A DNA stretch of 64,000 bases, taken from assembly GCA_963728075.1 (NCBI GenBank), contig CAVSIP010000008.1, positions 124,001 through 188,000 of the forward strand, given 5' to 3'. The notes beneath the pieces are model-generated. The model had not been told where the DNA came from, did not search any database, and saw only the letters and a list, made by a program, of their open reading frames with translations. This document shows, piece by piece, positions 43,921 through 52,979 of this stretch; within the stretch, counting starts at the first letter, position 1; each line of letters begins with the position of its first letter. A program made the translations under genes and the position numbers. Source of the stretch: CAVSIP01 sp963728075 (lineage in GTDB: Bacteria; Actinomycetota; Actinomycetes; JAFAQI01; DASSKL01).

Positions 43921-45597
43921 ATGCGCACACTTCCGGCACCGCCGGCCCGCCGACGACTCGGCGGCACGCTGGCGGCCGTCGTCACCGCGGCCGGGCTCGC
44001 GGTGACCAGTGGCGGGGGAGCGGCCTCGGCCGCGACCGCGCCGCAGTTCACGACCTACGCGGCCCCCGCCGGCCTCGCCACCGACGCCGGCGAGCCGTCG
44101 GTCGGCGCCGACTGGGCCACCGGCACCGTCATGTTCCAGGCCTTCACCCAGACCCTGCGGATCTCCGGCCTGGACACCGGCTCCCCGACCTGGACCGACG
44201 TCTCCAGCCCGTACACCTCGGTCACCAACGTCGACCCGATCCTCGCGACCGACCCCACCCAGGGCCGGACGTGGGCGGGCGGCCTGGAGGGCGGCTGCAG
44301 CCTGCTCGCCATGACCGATGACGACGGCGCCTCGTGGACGCCGACGGCCGACAACTGCGCGCTCCCCGGCTGGGACCACCCCACGATCGGTGCCGGGCCG
44401 TACGCGCCTGGGGCGCTGGTGCCGTCCGGGTACCCGGACGCCGTCTACTACTGCGCGCAGTCCGGCCTGTCGCCCGGCCCCGGGTGGTGTGCACGCAGTG
44501 ACGACGGTGGCCTGACGTTCGGCCCGGCCGTCCCGCCGTGGACCACCCAGTGCGGCGGCCTGCACGGTCACGTCAAGGTCGCGCCTGACGGCACGGTGTA
44601 CGTGCCGAACCGCGACTGCGGCGGCCAGGCCGGCCTCGCCGAGTCCACGGACAACGGGCTGACCTGGACGGTGCACACCATCCCCGGCTCCGGCACTCAG
44701 GACGAGAGCGACCCGTCGATCGGCGTCGGTGCCGGCGGCCGGGTCTACGAGTGCTACCAGGGCAAGGACGGGCACGCCTACGCCGCCACGTCCGCCGACC
44801 GCGGCGCCACGTGGACCGGGCGGCAGGACCTCGGCACGGCGTTCGGCCTGCAGAACATCCAGTTCCCTGCGGCCGTCGCCGGTGACAACGACCGCGCCGC
44901 GTGCGCGTTCCTCGGCACCCCGACCGGCGGGGACGACCAGCAGTCCAGCTTCAACGGCGTCTGGCACCTGTATGTCGCGACGACGTACGACGGGGGCGCG
45001 ACCTGGTCCACCGTCGACGTGACGCCCACCGACCCGGTGCAGCGCGGCTGCATCTGGCTGGGGGGAGGCTCCAGCCCCTGCCGCAACCTGCTCGACTTCA
45101 TCGACGCGACGGTCACCAAGCAGGGCAAGGTCGTCGTCGGGTACGCCGACGGGTGCATCGACGCGTGCGTGACCGACCCGACCCAGAACACCTACAGCGC
45201 TCTCGGCACGGTGGCCTACCAGTCCGGCGGTTCGCCGCTGTTCGCCGCCTACGACACGACGAGCACGGGGACGGTGAGCCCGACGACGGCCACCGCGCCG
45301 GACGCGCCGCAGGGCCTCACGGCGGCACCGCCGCGCGACAAGACGAAGACCGGTGTCCAGCTGAGCTGGTCCGCTCCGGCATCCAGCGGTAGCAGCCCGC
45401 TCGAGGGCTACCGCGTCTACCGGGGAACGGCACCGGGGGCCGAGGCGAGCACACCGGTGGCCACCGTGCCCGCGGGCACGACGTCGTACGACGACACCGG
45501 CACCACGTCAGGCACCACCTACTCCTACGTGGTCACCGCCTACAGCGCGGACGGGGAGAGCCCACCCAGCAACGAGGCGACCGCGACCGCGAAGTGA
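43921..45597 (+). CDS. secreted sialidase-fold (BNR/Asp-box) protein with fibronectin III domain
   Basis: 558 residues. Signal peptide residues 1-40 ending AASAATAPQF. Six-bladed-propeller Asp-boxes of the type S-x-D-x-G-x-T-W recur: TDDDGASWTP, SDDGGLTFG, STDNGLTWTV, SADRGATWTG, TYDGGATWSTV. Residues 460-558 form an FnIII domain (DAPQGLTAAPPRDKTKTGV). The catalytic arginines of true sialidases are not recognisable, so enzyme activity is doubtful. CTGGAGG gives a good ribosome site for ATG 43921. A homologous secreted protein lies at 46975. Confidence 0.8.
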   Translation: MRTLPAPPARRRLGGTLAAVVTAAGLAVTSGGGAASAATAPQFTTYAAPAGLATDAGEPSVGADWATGTVMFQAFTQTLRISGLDTGSPTWTDVSSPYTSVTNVDPILATDPTQGRTWAGGLEGGCSLLAMTDDDGASWTPTADNCALPGWDHPTIGAGPYAPGALVPSGYPDAVYYCAQSGLSPGPGWCARSDDGGLTFGPAVPPWTTQCGGLHGHVKVAPDGTVYVPNRDCGGQAGLAESTDNGLTWTVHTIPGSGTQDESDPSIGVGAGGRVYECYQGKDGHAYAATSADRGATWTGRQDLGTAFGLQNIQFPAAVAGDNDRAACAFLGTPTGGDDQQSSFNGVWHLYVATTYDGGATWSTVDVTPTDPVQRGCIWLGGGSSPCRNLLDFIDATVTKQGKVVVGYADGCIDACVTDPTQNTYSALGTVAYQSGGSPLFAAYDTTSTGTVSPTTATAPDAPQGLTAAPPRDKTKTGVQLSWSAPASSGSSPLEGYRVYRGTAPGAEASTPVATVPAGTTSYDDTGTTSGTTYSYVVTAYSADGESPPSNEATATAK

Positions 45598-45618
45598 CCG
45601 GCGCTGCGGGCCGTCGCC

Positions 45619-46080
45619 TCAGCCGGCGGCGGCCCGCAGGTCGTCAAGGACCTCCTGCGGGTGGTCCTTGACGTTGCTGACCTCGTAGACCTTCTCGACG
45701 GTCTGGTCCGGCCGGAGGAGGAACGTCATCCGCAGGGGGACCGCCGCGAGCTGGTCGTCGTCCGGTCGCCGGCATCCGTACGCGCCGCCGACGGAGCGGT
45801 CGACGTCCGACAGCAGCCGGAACGGGAACCCCTGCTTCTCGCGGAAGTCGCGGTTCTCCTCCTGGGTGTCGAAGGATGCACCGAGGATCTCTGCGCCGAG
45901 GTCGGCGAACTCGTGGGCTCGATCACGGAACCCTTGTCCCTCGATCGTTCAACCGGGCGTCGACGCCTTGGGGTACCACCACAGCACGACCCAGCTGCCG
46001 GCCAGGTCGGACAGCGCCATCTCGGCGCCGTCCTGGTCCGGCAGACGGAACTGGGGCGCCGGGTCTCCGGAACTCACCAT
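45619..46080 (-). CDS. bcp: PrxQ/BCP-type peroxiredoxin with in-frame UGA (probable selenocysteine) at the peroxidatic position
   Basis: Reading through a TGA at 45951-45949 gives 153 residues of a thiol peroxidase, normal length for BCP. Residues 1-43: MVSSGDPAPQFRLPDQDG ... WWYPKASTPG; codon 44 is TGA; it continues TIEGQGFRDRAHEFADLG and ends EVLDDLRAAAG. Family proteins read PxxxTPGCTxExCxFRD, so UGA replaces the peroxidatic Cys; the resolving Cys five residues on is Gln, leaving Cys103 as the only other cysteine. Sec forms of peroxiredoxins are known in bacteria. The ATG lies 6 bases after TAGGTT, a leaderless promoter in a 13-bp inverted repeat shared with the divergent ABC gene. Confidence 0.85.
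45920..45951 (-). promoter_or_regulatory. UGA codon with candidate bacterial SECIS hairpin (peroxiredoxin gene)
   Basis: One base after UGA, CGAUC (45947-45943) pairs with GAUCG (45924-45920). A GA/GU internal loop follows, then GGGAC pairs with GUUCC around an AAGG loop. The loop starts about 13 nt after the UGA, a little closer than the classical range, but the two-part stem is unusual because it includes A-U pairs in a GC-rich gene. Confidence 0.5.
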
Positions 46081-46134
46081 GCCGCGAACCTACGGCACGT
46101 CCCCGCTGTGGTGCGCGTGACGTAGGTTCGCGGC
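46081..46134. promoter_or_regulatory. divergent leaderless promoters in a 13-bp inverted repeat
   Basis: GCCGCGAACCTAC (46081-46093) and its exact reverse complement (46122-46134) flank a 28-base spacer. Each copy contains TAGGTT followed by six bases and a start codon: ATG 46080 on the minus strand, GTG 46135 on the plus strand. The whole intergenic space is thus two identical -10/start units facing outward. The symmetry could also serve as an operator for a shared regulator. Confidence 0.6.
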
Positions 46135-46932
46135 GTGTCCGCACCCGTCGTCCAGCTCGCCGGCGTCCGCGTCCAGCGTGACGCGGCCGCCCTGCTCGAC
46201 GGCGTCAGCTGGACCGTCCGGGCAGGGGAGCGCTGGGTCGTCCTCGGCAGCAACGGGGCGGGCAAGACCACGCTGCTCCAGGTGGCCACCGGGACGACCG
46301 TGCCGACGGCGGGTCGCGTGGAGCTGCTCGGTGAGAACGTCGCGGTCGCTGACCTCGACGACCTCCTCCCGCGCGTCGGCTGGTCCAGCGTCGCTGTGGC
46401 CGATCAGCTGCCCCGTGACGAACGGGTGCTGGACGTCGTGCTGACCGCCACGTACGCGGCCGTCCAACGCGGCGGCGAGCCGTACGACGACAGCGACGTG
46501 GAGCGTGCGCTCCGGCTGCTCGCGCTGGTCGGCTGCCGACCGCTGGCCGACCGCCGGTTCGCGACACTGTCCGAGGGCGAGCGCAAGCGGGTGCAGGTCG
46601 CCCGGGCACTCATGCCGGACCCGGAGCTGCTCGTGCTGGACGAGCCCGCCGCGGGGCTCGACCTCGGGGCCAGGGAGGCGCTGGTCCGGCTGCTCGCCCG
46701 GCTGGCGGCCGACCCGGCGGCTCCGACGCTGGTCCTCGTCACCCACCACGTGGAGGAGATCCCGCCGGGCTTCACCCACGCGTTGCTGCTGCGCGCCGGG
46801 CGCGAGGTGGCGGCGGGGCCGATCGACTCGGCGCTGACGCCCGCGACCCTCTCCGCGTGCTTCGGGCTGCCGCTGGACGTGAGCCACGAGGAGGGGCGAT
46901 GGGCGGCCCGCGCCCGGCTGGGGCGCGCCTGA
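46135..46932 (+). CDS. stand-alone ABC transporter ATP-binding protein
   Basis: 265 residues: Walker A VVLGSNGAGKTTLLQVATG, signature FATLSEGERKRVQVARAL, Walker B ELLVLDEPAAGLDLGARE and a switch His in LVTHHVEEIP. The VxxLLPRVGWSSVAVAD insert resembles the ABC-ATPases of the YbjD/ModF type, which often lack a partner permease in the same operon; none is seen here. GTG start is leaderless (TAGGTT-N6-GTG), divergent from the selenoprotein peroxiredoxin. Transport substrate unknown. Confidence 0.9.
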   Translation: MSAPVVQLAGVRVQRDAAALLDGVSWTVRAGERWVVLGSNGAGKTTLLQVATGTTVPTAGRVELLGENVAVADLDDLLPRVGWSSVAVADQLPRDERVLDVVLTATYAAVQRGGEPYDDSDVERALRLLALVGCRPLADRRFATLSEGERKRVQVARALMPDPELLVLDEPAAGLDLGAREALVRLLARLAADPAAPTLVLVTHHVEEIPPGFTHALLLRAGREVAAGPIDSALTPATLSACFGLPLDVSHEEGRWAARARLGRA

Positions 46933-46974
46933 ACCTCCGTTGATCGGTCCACGGTCGAATGGGACGTTCCGGGC

Positions 46975-48462
46975 ATGCTCGCGACCCGCCGCCGTACCGC
47001 CCTCGCCGTCCTCGGTGCCGCCGCTGTCATCGGCGCCGCCATCACGGTCCCTGCCGCGGCCCACGGCCGGCCCGCGCTGGCGTTCGGCAAGCCCGTGTAC
47101 GTCTCGCACTCCCTGGCCGGCGGCGAGCCGCTGGTCATGGAGAGCAGCAAGACGCACACCCTGCTCTACACCGCGCACGAGGGCACCACACACCTGTTCC
47201 GGGACGGACTGGTCGCGTCGCCGAACGGGGATGCCGACTTCGTCGGCACCTATCGCAACCAGGTGGTCATGTGGACCTCCACCGACGGCGGCAAGACCTG
47301 GGCTCCCGTCGACTGGCAGGGGACCGGCTTCTACACCGACCCCAGCGAGAACAGCGGCTTCTCCGACCCTGACCTCACCGAGGACGCGGGCGGGACGATC
47401 TACAACACCGGCATCAACCTGGCCAACGACGCGCTGTTCTCCAGCCCGGACGGTGGCAAGACCTGGCCCGCGGGCACCGTGAACTGCCACAACGGGGACC
47501 GGCCGTGGCTGGCCGGCGGCAAGGCCGGCGAGGTGTTCCTGGCCACCGACACCCTCGAGGGACCGGGCAGCGGGCACGAGGTGTTCCACTCGACCGACTC
47601 CGGCGCGAGCTGTGACCAGACCGGGATCCCGGACACCGGTGACCTCGCCGACGGCGGGACGTACACCGGCTTCGGCAAGCTGTACTACGACCATCGCAGC
47701 GGGCGGCTCGTCGAGCCGGTGATCTTCTCCCACCCGAGCAACCGCACCGGGCTCGGCATCGCAGTGCTCCCCGATGCGTCCCATGCCTGGGACGACCCCG
47801 CCAACGCCCACTTCACGGCGTACCAGGGCGTGCCGGCCACGTCCATCAAGGGGCACTGGCCGGCGATCGCGATCGACCGGGCCGGCACCGTCTACCTCGT
47901 CTGGGACACCGACGACCGCAGGCCGGGCACGACCGGCGGCTGCTCGGGTGCGGAGACGCCGGCGGCCAACTCGATCAAGATGACCTGGACCAGGGACGGC
48001 CGGCACTGGGCCCGCCCGGTCACCGTCGCCCACCCGGGCACCACCGTGCTGTGGCCCTGGGTCGCGGCCGGCGACGCCGGCAAGGTCTCCGTGGTCTGGT
48101 ACCAGTACGACAAGGTCGTCGACCCGGACTGCGCCACCGACGGCAAGGTCTCGGCGATGGCGGCCACCTTCCTCGGGCTCGGCCATGGCAGGCCGCGCAC
48201 GGCATACGCCGACGTCTTCGGGCGCCCCGTCCACGAGGGCGGGATCTGCCAGGGCGGCACCACGTGCGTCGTCACCGGGCAGGACCGGCGGCTGGGCGAC
48301 TTCTTCACCAACGCGCTGGACCGCCGCGGGTGCGTGCTGGTCGCGAGCGGCGACACCATGCTGACCGACCCGGACACCGGTGCGGCCTTGCCCACGGCCC
48401 GCCCGCTGTTCGCGCGGCAGGTGTCCGGCTGGTCCCTGTACGGCGGCCGCTGCGACCGATGA
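46975..48462 (+). CDS. secreted sialidase-superfamily protein
   Basis: 495 residues. Signal peptide (residues 1-30, LAVLGAAAVIGAAITVPAAA). Asp-box elements STDGGKTWAPV, SSPDGGKTWPAG, STDSGASC and WTRDGRHWARP mark a beta-propeller like that of the protein at 43921, with which it shares this architecture but lacks the FnIII end. Several paired cysteines (CHNGDRP, GGCSGAET, VDPDCATDG) suggest disulfides outside the cell. No catalytic residues are recognised. The next gene, otsA, follows after 42 bp. Confidence 0.75.
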   Translation: MLATRRRTALAVLGAAAVIGAAITVPAAAHGRPALAFGKPVYVSHSLAGGEPLVMESSKTHTLLYTAHEGTTHLFRDGLVASPNGDADFVGTYRNQVVMWTSTDGGKTWAPVDWQGTGFYTDPSENSGFSDPDLTEDAGGTIYNTGINLANDALFSSPDGGKTWPAGTVNCHNGDRPWLAGGKAGEVFLATDTLEGPGSGHEVFHSTDSGASCDQTGIPDTGDLADGGTYTGFGKLYYDHRSGRLVEPVIFSHPSNRTGLGIAVLPDASHAWDDPANAHFTAYQGVPATSIKGHWPAIAIDRAGTVYLVWDTDDRRPGTTGGCSGAETPAANSIKMTWTRDGRHWARPVTVAHPGTTVLWPWVAAGDAGKVSVVWYQYDKVVDPDCATDGKVSAMAATFLGLGHGRPRTAYADVFGRPVHEGGICQGGTTCVVTGQDRRLGDFFTNALDRRGCVLVASGDTMLTDPDTGAALPTARPLFARQVSGWSLYGGRCDR

Positions 48463-48504
48463 CCCACTCGGTGCTCTGCCGCAAGGGTGGGGCAAGGTAG
48501 AGGC

Positions 48505-50028
48505 ATGGCCCTCGACAAGCCGCCGGCGCTGCCCGTGGTGCTGCTGTCGCACCGCGGACCCGCGTCGTTCCGGCGGGGGCGCACCGGCCGGGTGATCCGC
48601 CGCGGCGCCGGCGGTCTCGTGACCGCCCTCATGGGCCTCGCCGAGCACCTCGACGACGCCGTGTGGGTCTGCGCGGCGTCGACCCCGGAGGACGCGGTCG
48701 TCGCCTCCGAGCACGAGCCGCACCCATCGAGATCGCCTTCGAGCCGGCGCCGCGGCTGGTCCCGCCGGAGGAGGACGCCGAGGGCCCGACGCTCAACGTC
48801 CGCTACGTCGAGGTGGAGCCGGAGCGCCACGAGGCGTTCTACAAGGTCATCGCGAACCCGCTGCTGTGGTTCATCCAGCACGGGCTGTACGGCCGCGCGA
48901 CCGCACCGGACCTCACCGGTGAGACGCGGCAGGCCTTCGAGGACGGCTACGTCGCGGTCAACCAGCAGTTCGCCGAAGCGGTCGCGGACACCGTCGAGTC
49001 ACACGGTGGACGCGCGCTCGTGATGCTGCACGACTACCACTTCTACCTCGTGGGGCGGGCGTCCGGGACCGGTGCCCGGACGCGGTGATCAGCCATTTCG
49101 TACACATTCCGTGGCCGAGCCCTGACTCTTGGCGCACGCTGCCGCCGGACATGCGCGACCGGATCATGGAGGGGCTGCTGGGCTGCGACGTGGTCGCCTT
49201 CCACACCCGCCGGTTCGCCCGCAACTTTCTGCTCAGCGCGCAGGAGCTGCTCGACCTGCCGATCGACTGCGCGACAACAGCGTCGTCCTGGGTGACCGTC
49301 GCGCCGGGCCCGCGCATACCCGATCTCGGTGGACGTCGAGGCGCTGGAGGCGATCCGCGAGTCCGACGAGGTCGAGATGCACCGCGCGGTGCTGCACGGG
49401 CGGCACCTGGGCGGCGACCGCCGGCTCATCCTGCGCGTCGACCGCACCGACCCGTCGAAGAACATCGTCCGCGGTTTCCGGGCGTTCGACGTCATGCTCA
49501 GCGAGCACCCCGAGCTGCACGGCAAGGTCACCTTCCTCGCCTCGCTCATGCCCAGCCGGACCGACGTCCCGGAGTACTCCGACTACATCGCCGCGATCGG
49601 CGCGGTCGCCGCGGAGGTGAACGCGCGGCACCACGCCGAGCGGCTGGCAGCCGATCGACCTGCGCCTGCAGGAGGACCTGGCCTTCGCCGTCGCCGCTTA
49701 CACGCTGTGTGACGTCCTGATCGTCAACGCCGTCAACGACGGCATGAACCTGGTCGCCAAGGAGGCCGTCCTCGTCAACGAGCGCGACGGCGTGCTGCTG
49801 CTGTCGGAGAACACCGGCGCCCACGAGGAGCTCGGCGAGCACTCGCTGACCGTCTACCCGTTCGACATCCAGCAGCAGGCGGAGGCGATGTTCCTCGCGC
49901 TGACGATGGACCCCGAGGAACGGAAACGCCGCCGCGAGGCGGCGGCGTCCGTGGTCCGGTCCAACGATGTCGGGCGCTGGCTGGCGCGCCAGCTCGACGA
50001 CCTCGCCGAGCTGATCGGTTCCGGTTAG
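48505..50028 (+). pseudogene. otsA: trehalose-6-phosphate synthase OtsA, at least five frameshifts
   Basis: The GT20 protein is readable as a chain of frames: PVVLLSHRGPASFRRGRTGR (48505-48720); IEIAFEPAPRLVPPEE to MLHDYHFYLV (to about 49070); ISHFVHIPWPSPDSWRTLPP to ELLDLPID (49088-49270); ISVDVEALEAIRESDEVEM and RLILRVDRTDPSKNIVRGF (49325-49640); then LQEDLAFAVAAYTLCDVL and TLTMDPEERKRRRE to the end. All sections needed for UDP-glucose and glucose-6-phosphate binding are present, only the frame changes. This looks like sequence error as much as decay. If real, trehalose synthesis by this route would be lost. Confidence 0.75.
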
Positions 50029-50047
50029 TCGGCGGAGCAGCGGCGGC

Positions 50048-50263
50048 TCAGGACCCGGTAGCGGTCTCGAGCACGCCCTCGTGGTCGTGCAGCTCGACGG
50101 CCACCTCGCGCAGGCGCGGGGCGTACCGACGCCCGTGGTGGGCGCAGAACAGGAGCTCGCCGCCCCCGGGCATGACCGCGCGGACGTATGCCTGCGCGCC
50201 GCAACGGTCGCAGCGGTCCGCCCGGTTGAGAGCCTGCTTGTCCTGGGAAATGGTCGGGGTCAT
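50048..50263 (-). CDS. small zinc-ribbon protein (DUF7455-like)
   Basis: 71 residues from ATG 50263, preceded by CTGGAG. It contains DRCDRCGAQAYVRAVMPGGG and LLFCAHHGRRYAPRLRE, a four-ligand Cys/His zinc ribbon. This matches a small conserved actinobacterial family (DUF7455, recalled from memory) that often sits next to principal sigma factor genes; here it is near sdh instead. Function unknown. Confidence 0.7.
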   Translation of the reverse strand: MTPTISQDKQALNRADRCDRCGAQAYVRAVMPGGGELLFCAHHGRRYAPRLREVAVELHDHEGVLETATGS

Positions 50264-50400
50264 CACGCTCCAGCCAACACCATTCGGTCGCGGTCTGTTC
50301 CTCAAGGGGTGTGCCCCCCGGAGAGAATTCACTCCACGTGGGGCTGCGATGATCCTGACGACCTGCCGCGCGCGGAACGAGAAGGGACGGGGCCGCAGGG

Positions 50401-51181
50401 ATGACGCAACAGACGATCGGGGGCCGGCGGGCGCTCATCAAGGAGCGCACTCTCCGCCAGGACGCTTGGTGGCGCTACCCCCTCACCGTGTGGATCGGGC
50501 TCGGTGGTTTCACGCTCTATGCGATCTATGTCGCGTTCGTGAACAACAACTACTGGACCGAGCCGTACCTCTCGCCGTTCTACTCGCCGTGCATCGCGAA
50601 CAACTGTGTGGACAACATCTATCCGCACTTCATCCCGCTGCCGTCGAACATCTCCCCGGCGCTGCTGATCCTGGTGTTCCCGGCCTGTTCCGGGCCACCT
50701 GCTACTACTACCGGAAGGCGACCTACCGGGCGTTCTTCGGCTCGCCTCCGGCGTGCGCGGTGGGGGAGCCGGCCAAGCGGTACTCCGGTGAGATGGTCTT
50801 CCCGTTCAGCGGGATGAACCTGCACCGCTACGCCTGGTACTTCGCGGTGGCGCTGTCGGTGATCCTCACCTGGGACGCCGCGAGGCGTTCTTCTTCCCGG
50901 AAGGGGTGGGGATCGGCGTCGGCACGGTCGTCCTGGTCATCAACGCGGTGCTCATCGCCGGGTACACCTTCGGGTGCCACTCCTGCCGGCACATCACCGC
51001 CGGCCGGCTGAACAGCTTCTCCAAGCACCCGATCCGGTACCGGTTCTGGACGCTGGTCTCCAAGCTCAACGCCCGCCACGAGGAGTGGGCCTGGGCGTCG
51101 ATGATCTGGATCGCCCTGGCCGACTTGTACATCCGGCTCGTGTCCGCCGGCGTGTTCAACGACCCGCATTGGATCTTCTGA
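50401..51181 (+). CDS. sdhC: succinate dehydrogenase cytochrome b/membrane anchor (SdhC), two frameshifts
   Basis: Three frames make one protein of about 260 residues with five predicted helices: TVWIGLGGFTLYAIYVAF near the start, ATCYYYRKATYRAFFGSP and HRYAWYFAVALSVILTWDA (after a shift near 50,690), then VGIGVGTVVLVINAVLIAG and SCRHITAGRLNSFSKHP (after a shift near 50,880). The CHSxRH-like GCHSCRHITAG segment is typical of the single-subunit anchor of actinobacterial Sdh1-type complexes, which lack SdhD. Followed directly by sdhA. Confidence 0.75.
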
Positions 51182-51182
51182 G

Positions 51183-52979
51183 ATGGCCGAGTACGAGACT
51201 CACGACTACGACGTCCTCGTCGTCGGCGCGGGCGGTGCCGGTCTGCGGGCCGCGATCGCCGCGCACGAGGCGGGCGCGAAGACCGCCGTCGTCTCCAAGT
51301 CGCTGCTGGGCAAGGCGCACACGGTCATGGCCGAGGGCGGCATCGCCGCGGCCATGGGCAACGTGTGGCCGGAGGACAACTGGGAGGTGCACTTCCGGGA
51401 CACCATGCGCGGCGGCAAGATGCTCAACAACTGGCGCATGGCCCAGCTGCACGCCCAGGAGGCCCCCGAGCGGGTCTGGGAGCTGGAGGAGTGGGGCGCG
51501 GTCTTCGACCGCACCAAGGACGGCAAGATCAGCCAGCGTGACTTCGGTGGCCACCGGTACGGCGCGGCTCGCGCACGTCGGTGACCGCACCGGCCTGGAG
51601 ATGATCCGCACCCTCCAGCAGAAGGCCGTCGCCCTCGGCGTCGACGTCTTCATGGAGTGCACGATCACCCGCCTGCTCAAGGACGGGAACGAGGTCACCG
51701 GCGCCTTCGGCTACTGGCGGGAGTCCGGCCGTTTCATCGCCTTCCGGGCCCCGTCGGTCGTGCTCGCCACGGGCGGCATCGGCAAGTCCTACCGGGTCAC
51801 GTCGAACTCCTGGGAGTACACCGGCGACGGGCACTCCCTGGCCATGTGGGCCGGCGCGTCGCTGATCAACATGGAGTTCGTCCAGTTCCACCCGACCGGG
51901 ATGGTCTGGCCGCCGTCCGTACGCGGCATCCTCGTCACCGAGTCGGTCCGCGGCGAGGGTGGCGTGCTGCGCAACTCCGAGGGCCGCCGGTTCATGTTCG
52001 ACTACATCCCGGAGTTCTTCCGGGCGGAGACGGCGGACACCGAGGAGGAGGCGGACCGCTGGTACGCCGACCACGTCAACAACCGCCGGCCGCCGGAGCT
52101 GCTGCCGCGTGACGAGGTGGCGCGGGCGATCAACTCCGAGGTGAAGGCCGGCCGCGGGTCCCCGCACGGCGGTGTCTTCCTCGACATCGCCAGCCGGCGT
52201 ACGCCGGAGGACATCCTGCGGCGGCTGCCGTCGATGTACCACCAGTTCAAGGAGCTGGCGGACGTCGACATCACCAAGGAGCCGATGGAGATCGGCCCCA
52301 CCTGCCACTACGTCATGGGCGGCGTCGAGGTGGATGCGGACACCGCCGAGTCGATCGTCCCCGGCCTGTACGCCGCGGGCGAGGTGGCCGGCGGCATGCA
52401 CGGGTCCAACCGGCTCGGTGGCAACTCGCTGTCCGACCTGCTGGTCTTCGGCCGCCGGGCGGGGCTGGCTGCCGCGGAGCGCGCGAAGAAGCGCACCTCG
52501 CGCCCGGCCCTCGACACCAGGCAGGTGGAGGCGGCCGCCGGCGAGGCGCTCGCCCCGTTCCACCACCCGGGCGGGGAGAACCCGTACGCCATCCAGGCCG
52601 ACCTGCAGCAGGTGATGAACGACCTCGTCGGCATCATCCGCACCGAGGAGGAGCTGAAGTCGGCGCTGAAGGAGATCGCCGCGCTGAAGGAGCGGGCGAA
52701 GAACATCAGCGTCAACGGCGAGCGTCAGTTCAACCCGGGCTGGAACCTCTCCCTGGACATGCGCTCGCTGCTCACCGTCTGCGGAGAGCATCGCGATCGC
52801 GGCGCTCGAGCGGCAGGAGAGCCGCGGCGGACACACCCGTGACGACTACCCGTCGGCCGATCCCGGAGTGGGGCAAGGTGAACCTCGTGCTCACTCAGCC
52901 CGACGGCGTGCTCCGGCTGGACCGCAAGCCGTTGCCGCAGATGCCCGATGACCTCAAGGCCCTGTTCGAGGAGCACTGA
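51183..52979 (+). CDS. sdhA: succinate dehydrogenase flavoprotein SdhA, three frameshifts
   Basis: Flavoprotein of about 595 residues: DVLVVGAGGAGLRAAIAAHE and the covalent-FAD His region KSLLGKAHTVMAEGGIAAAM, then after a shift at about 51,565 RLAHVGDRTGLEMIRTLQQ, HPTGMVWPPSVRGILVTE, HGSNRLGGNSLSDLLVFGRR. Shifts near 52,785 and 52,863 each look like one extra base; past them the C-terminus DGVLRLDRKPLPQMPDDLKA ends at the TGA overlapping sdhB. It oxidises succinate to fumarate in respiration. As a core gene, the breaks are more likely sequence errors than mutations. Confidence 0.88.

Noticed and set aside
48505..50028. Programmed frameshifting in otsA
   Set aside because: There are at least five shifts in different directions, no slippery heptamers that I can see, and the neighbouring genes show the same kind of damage.
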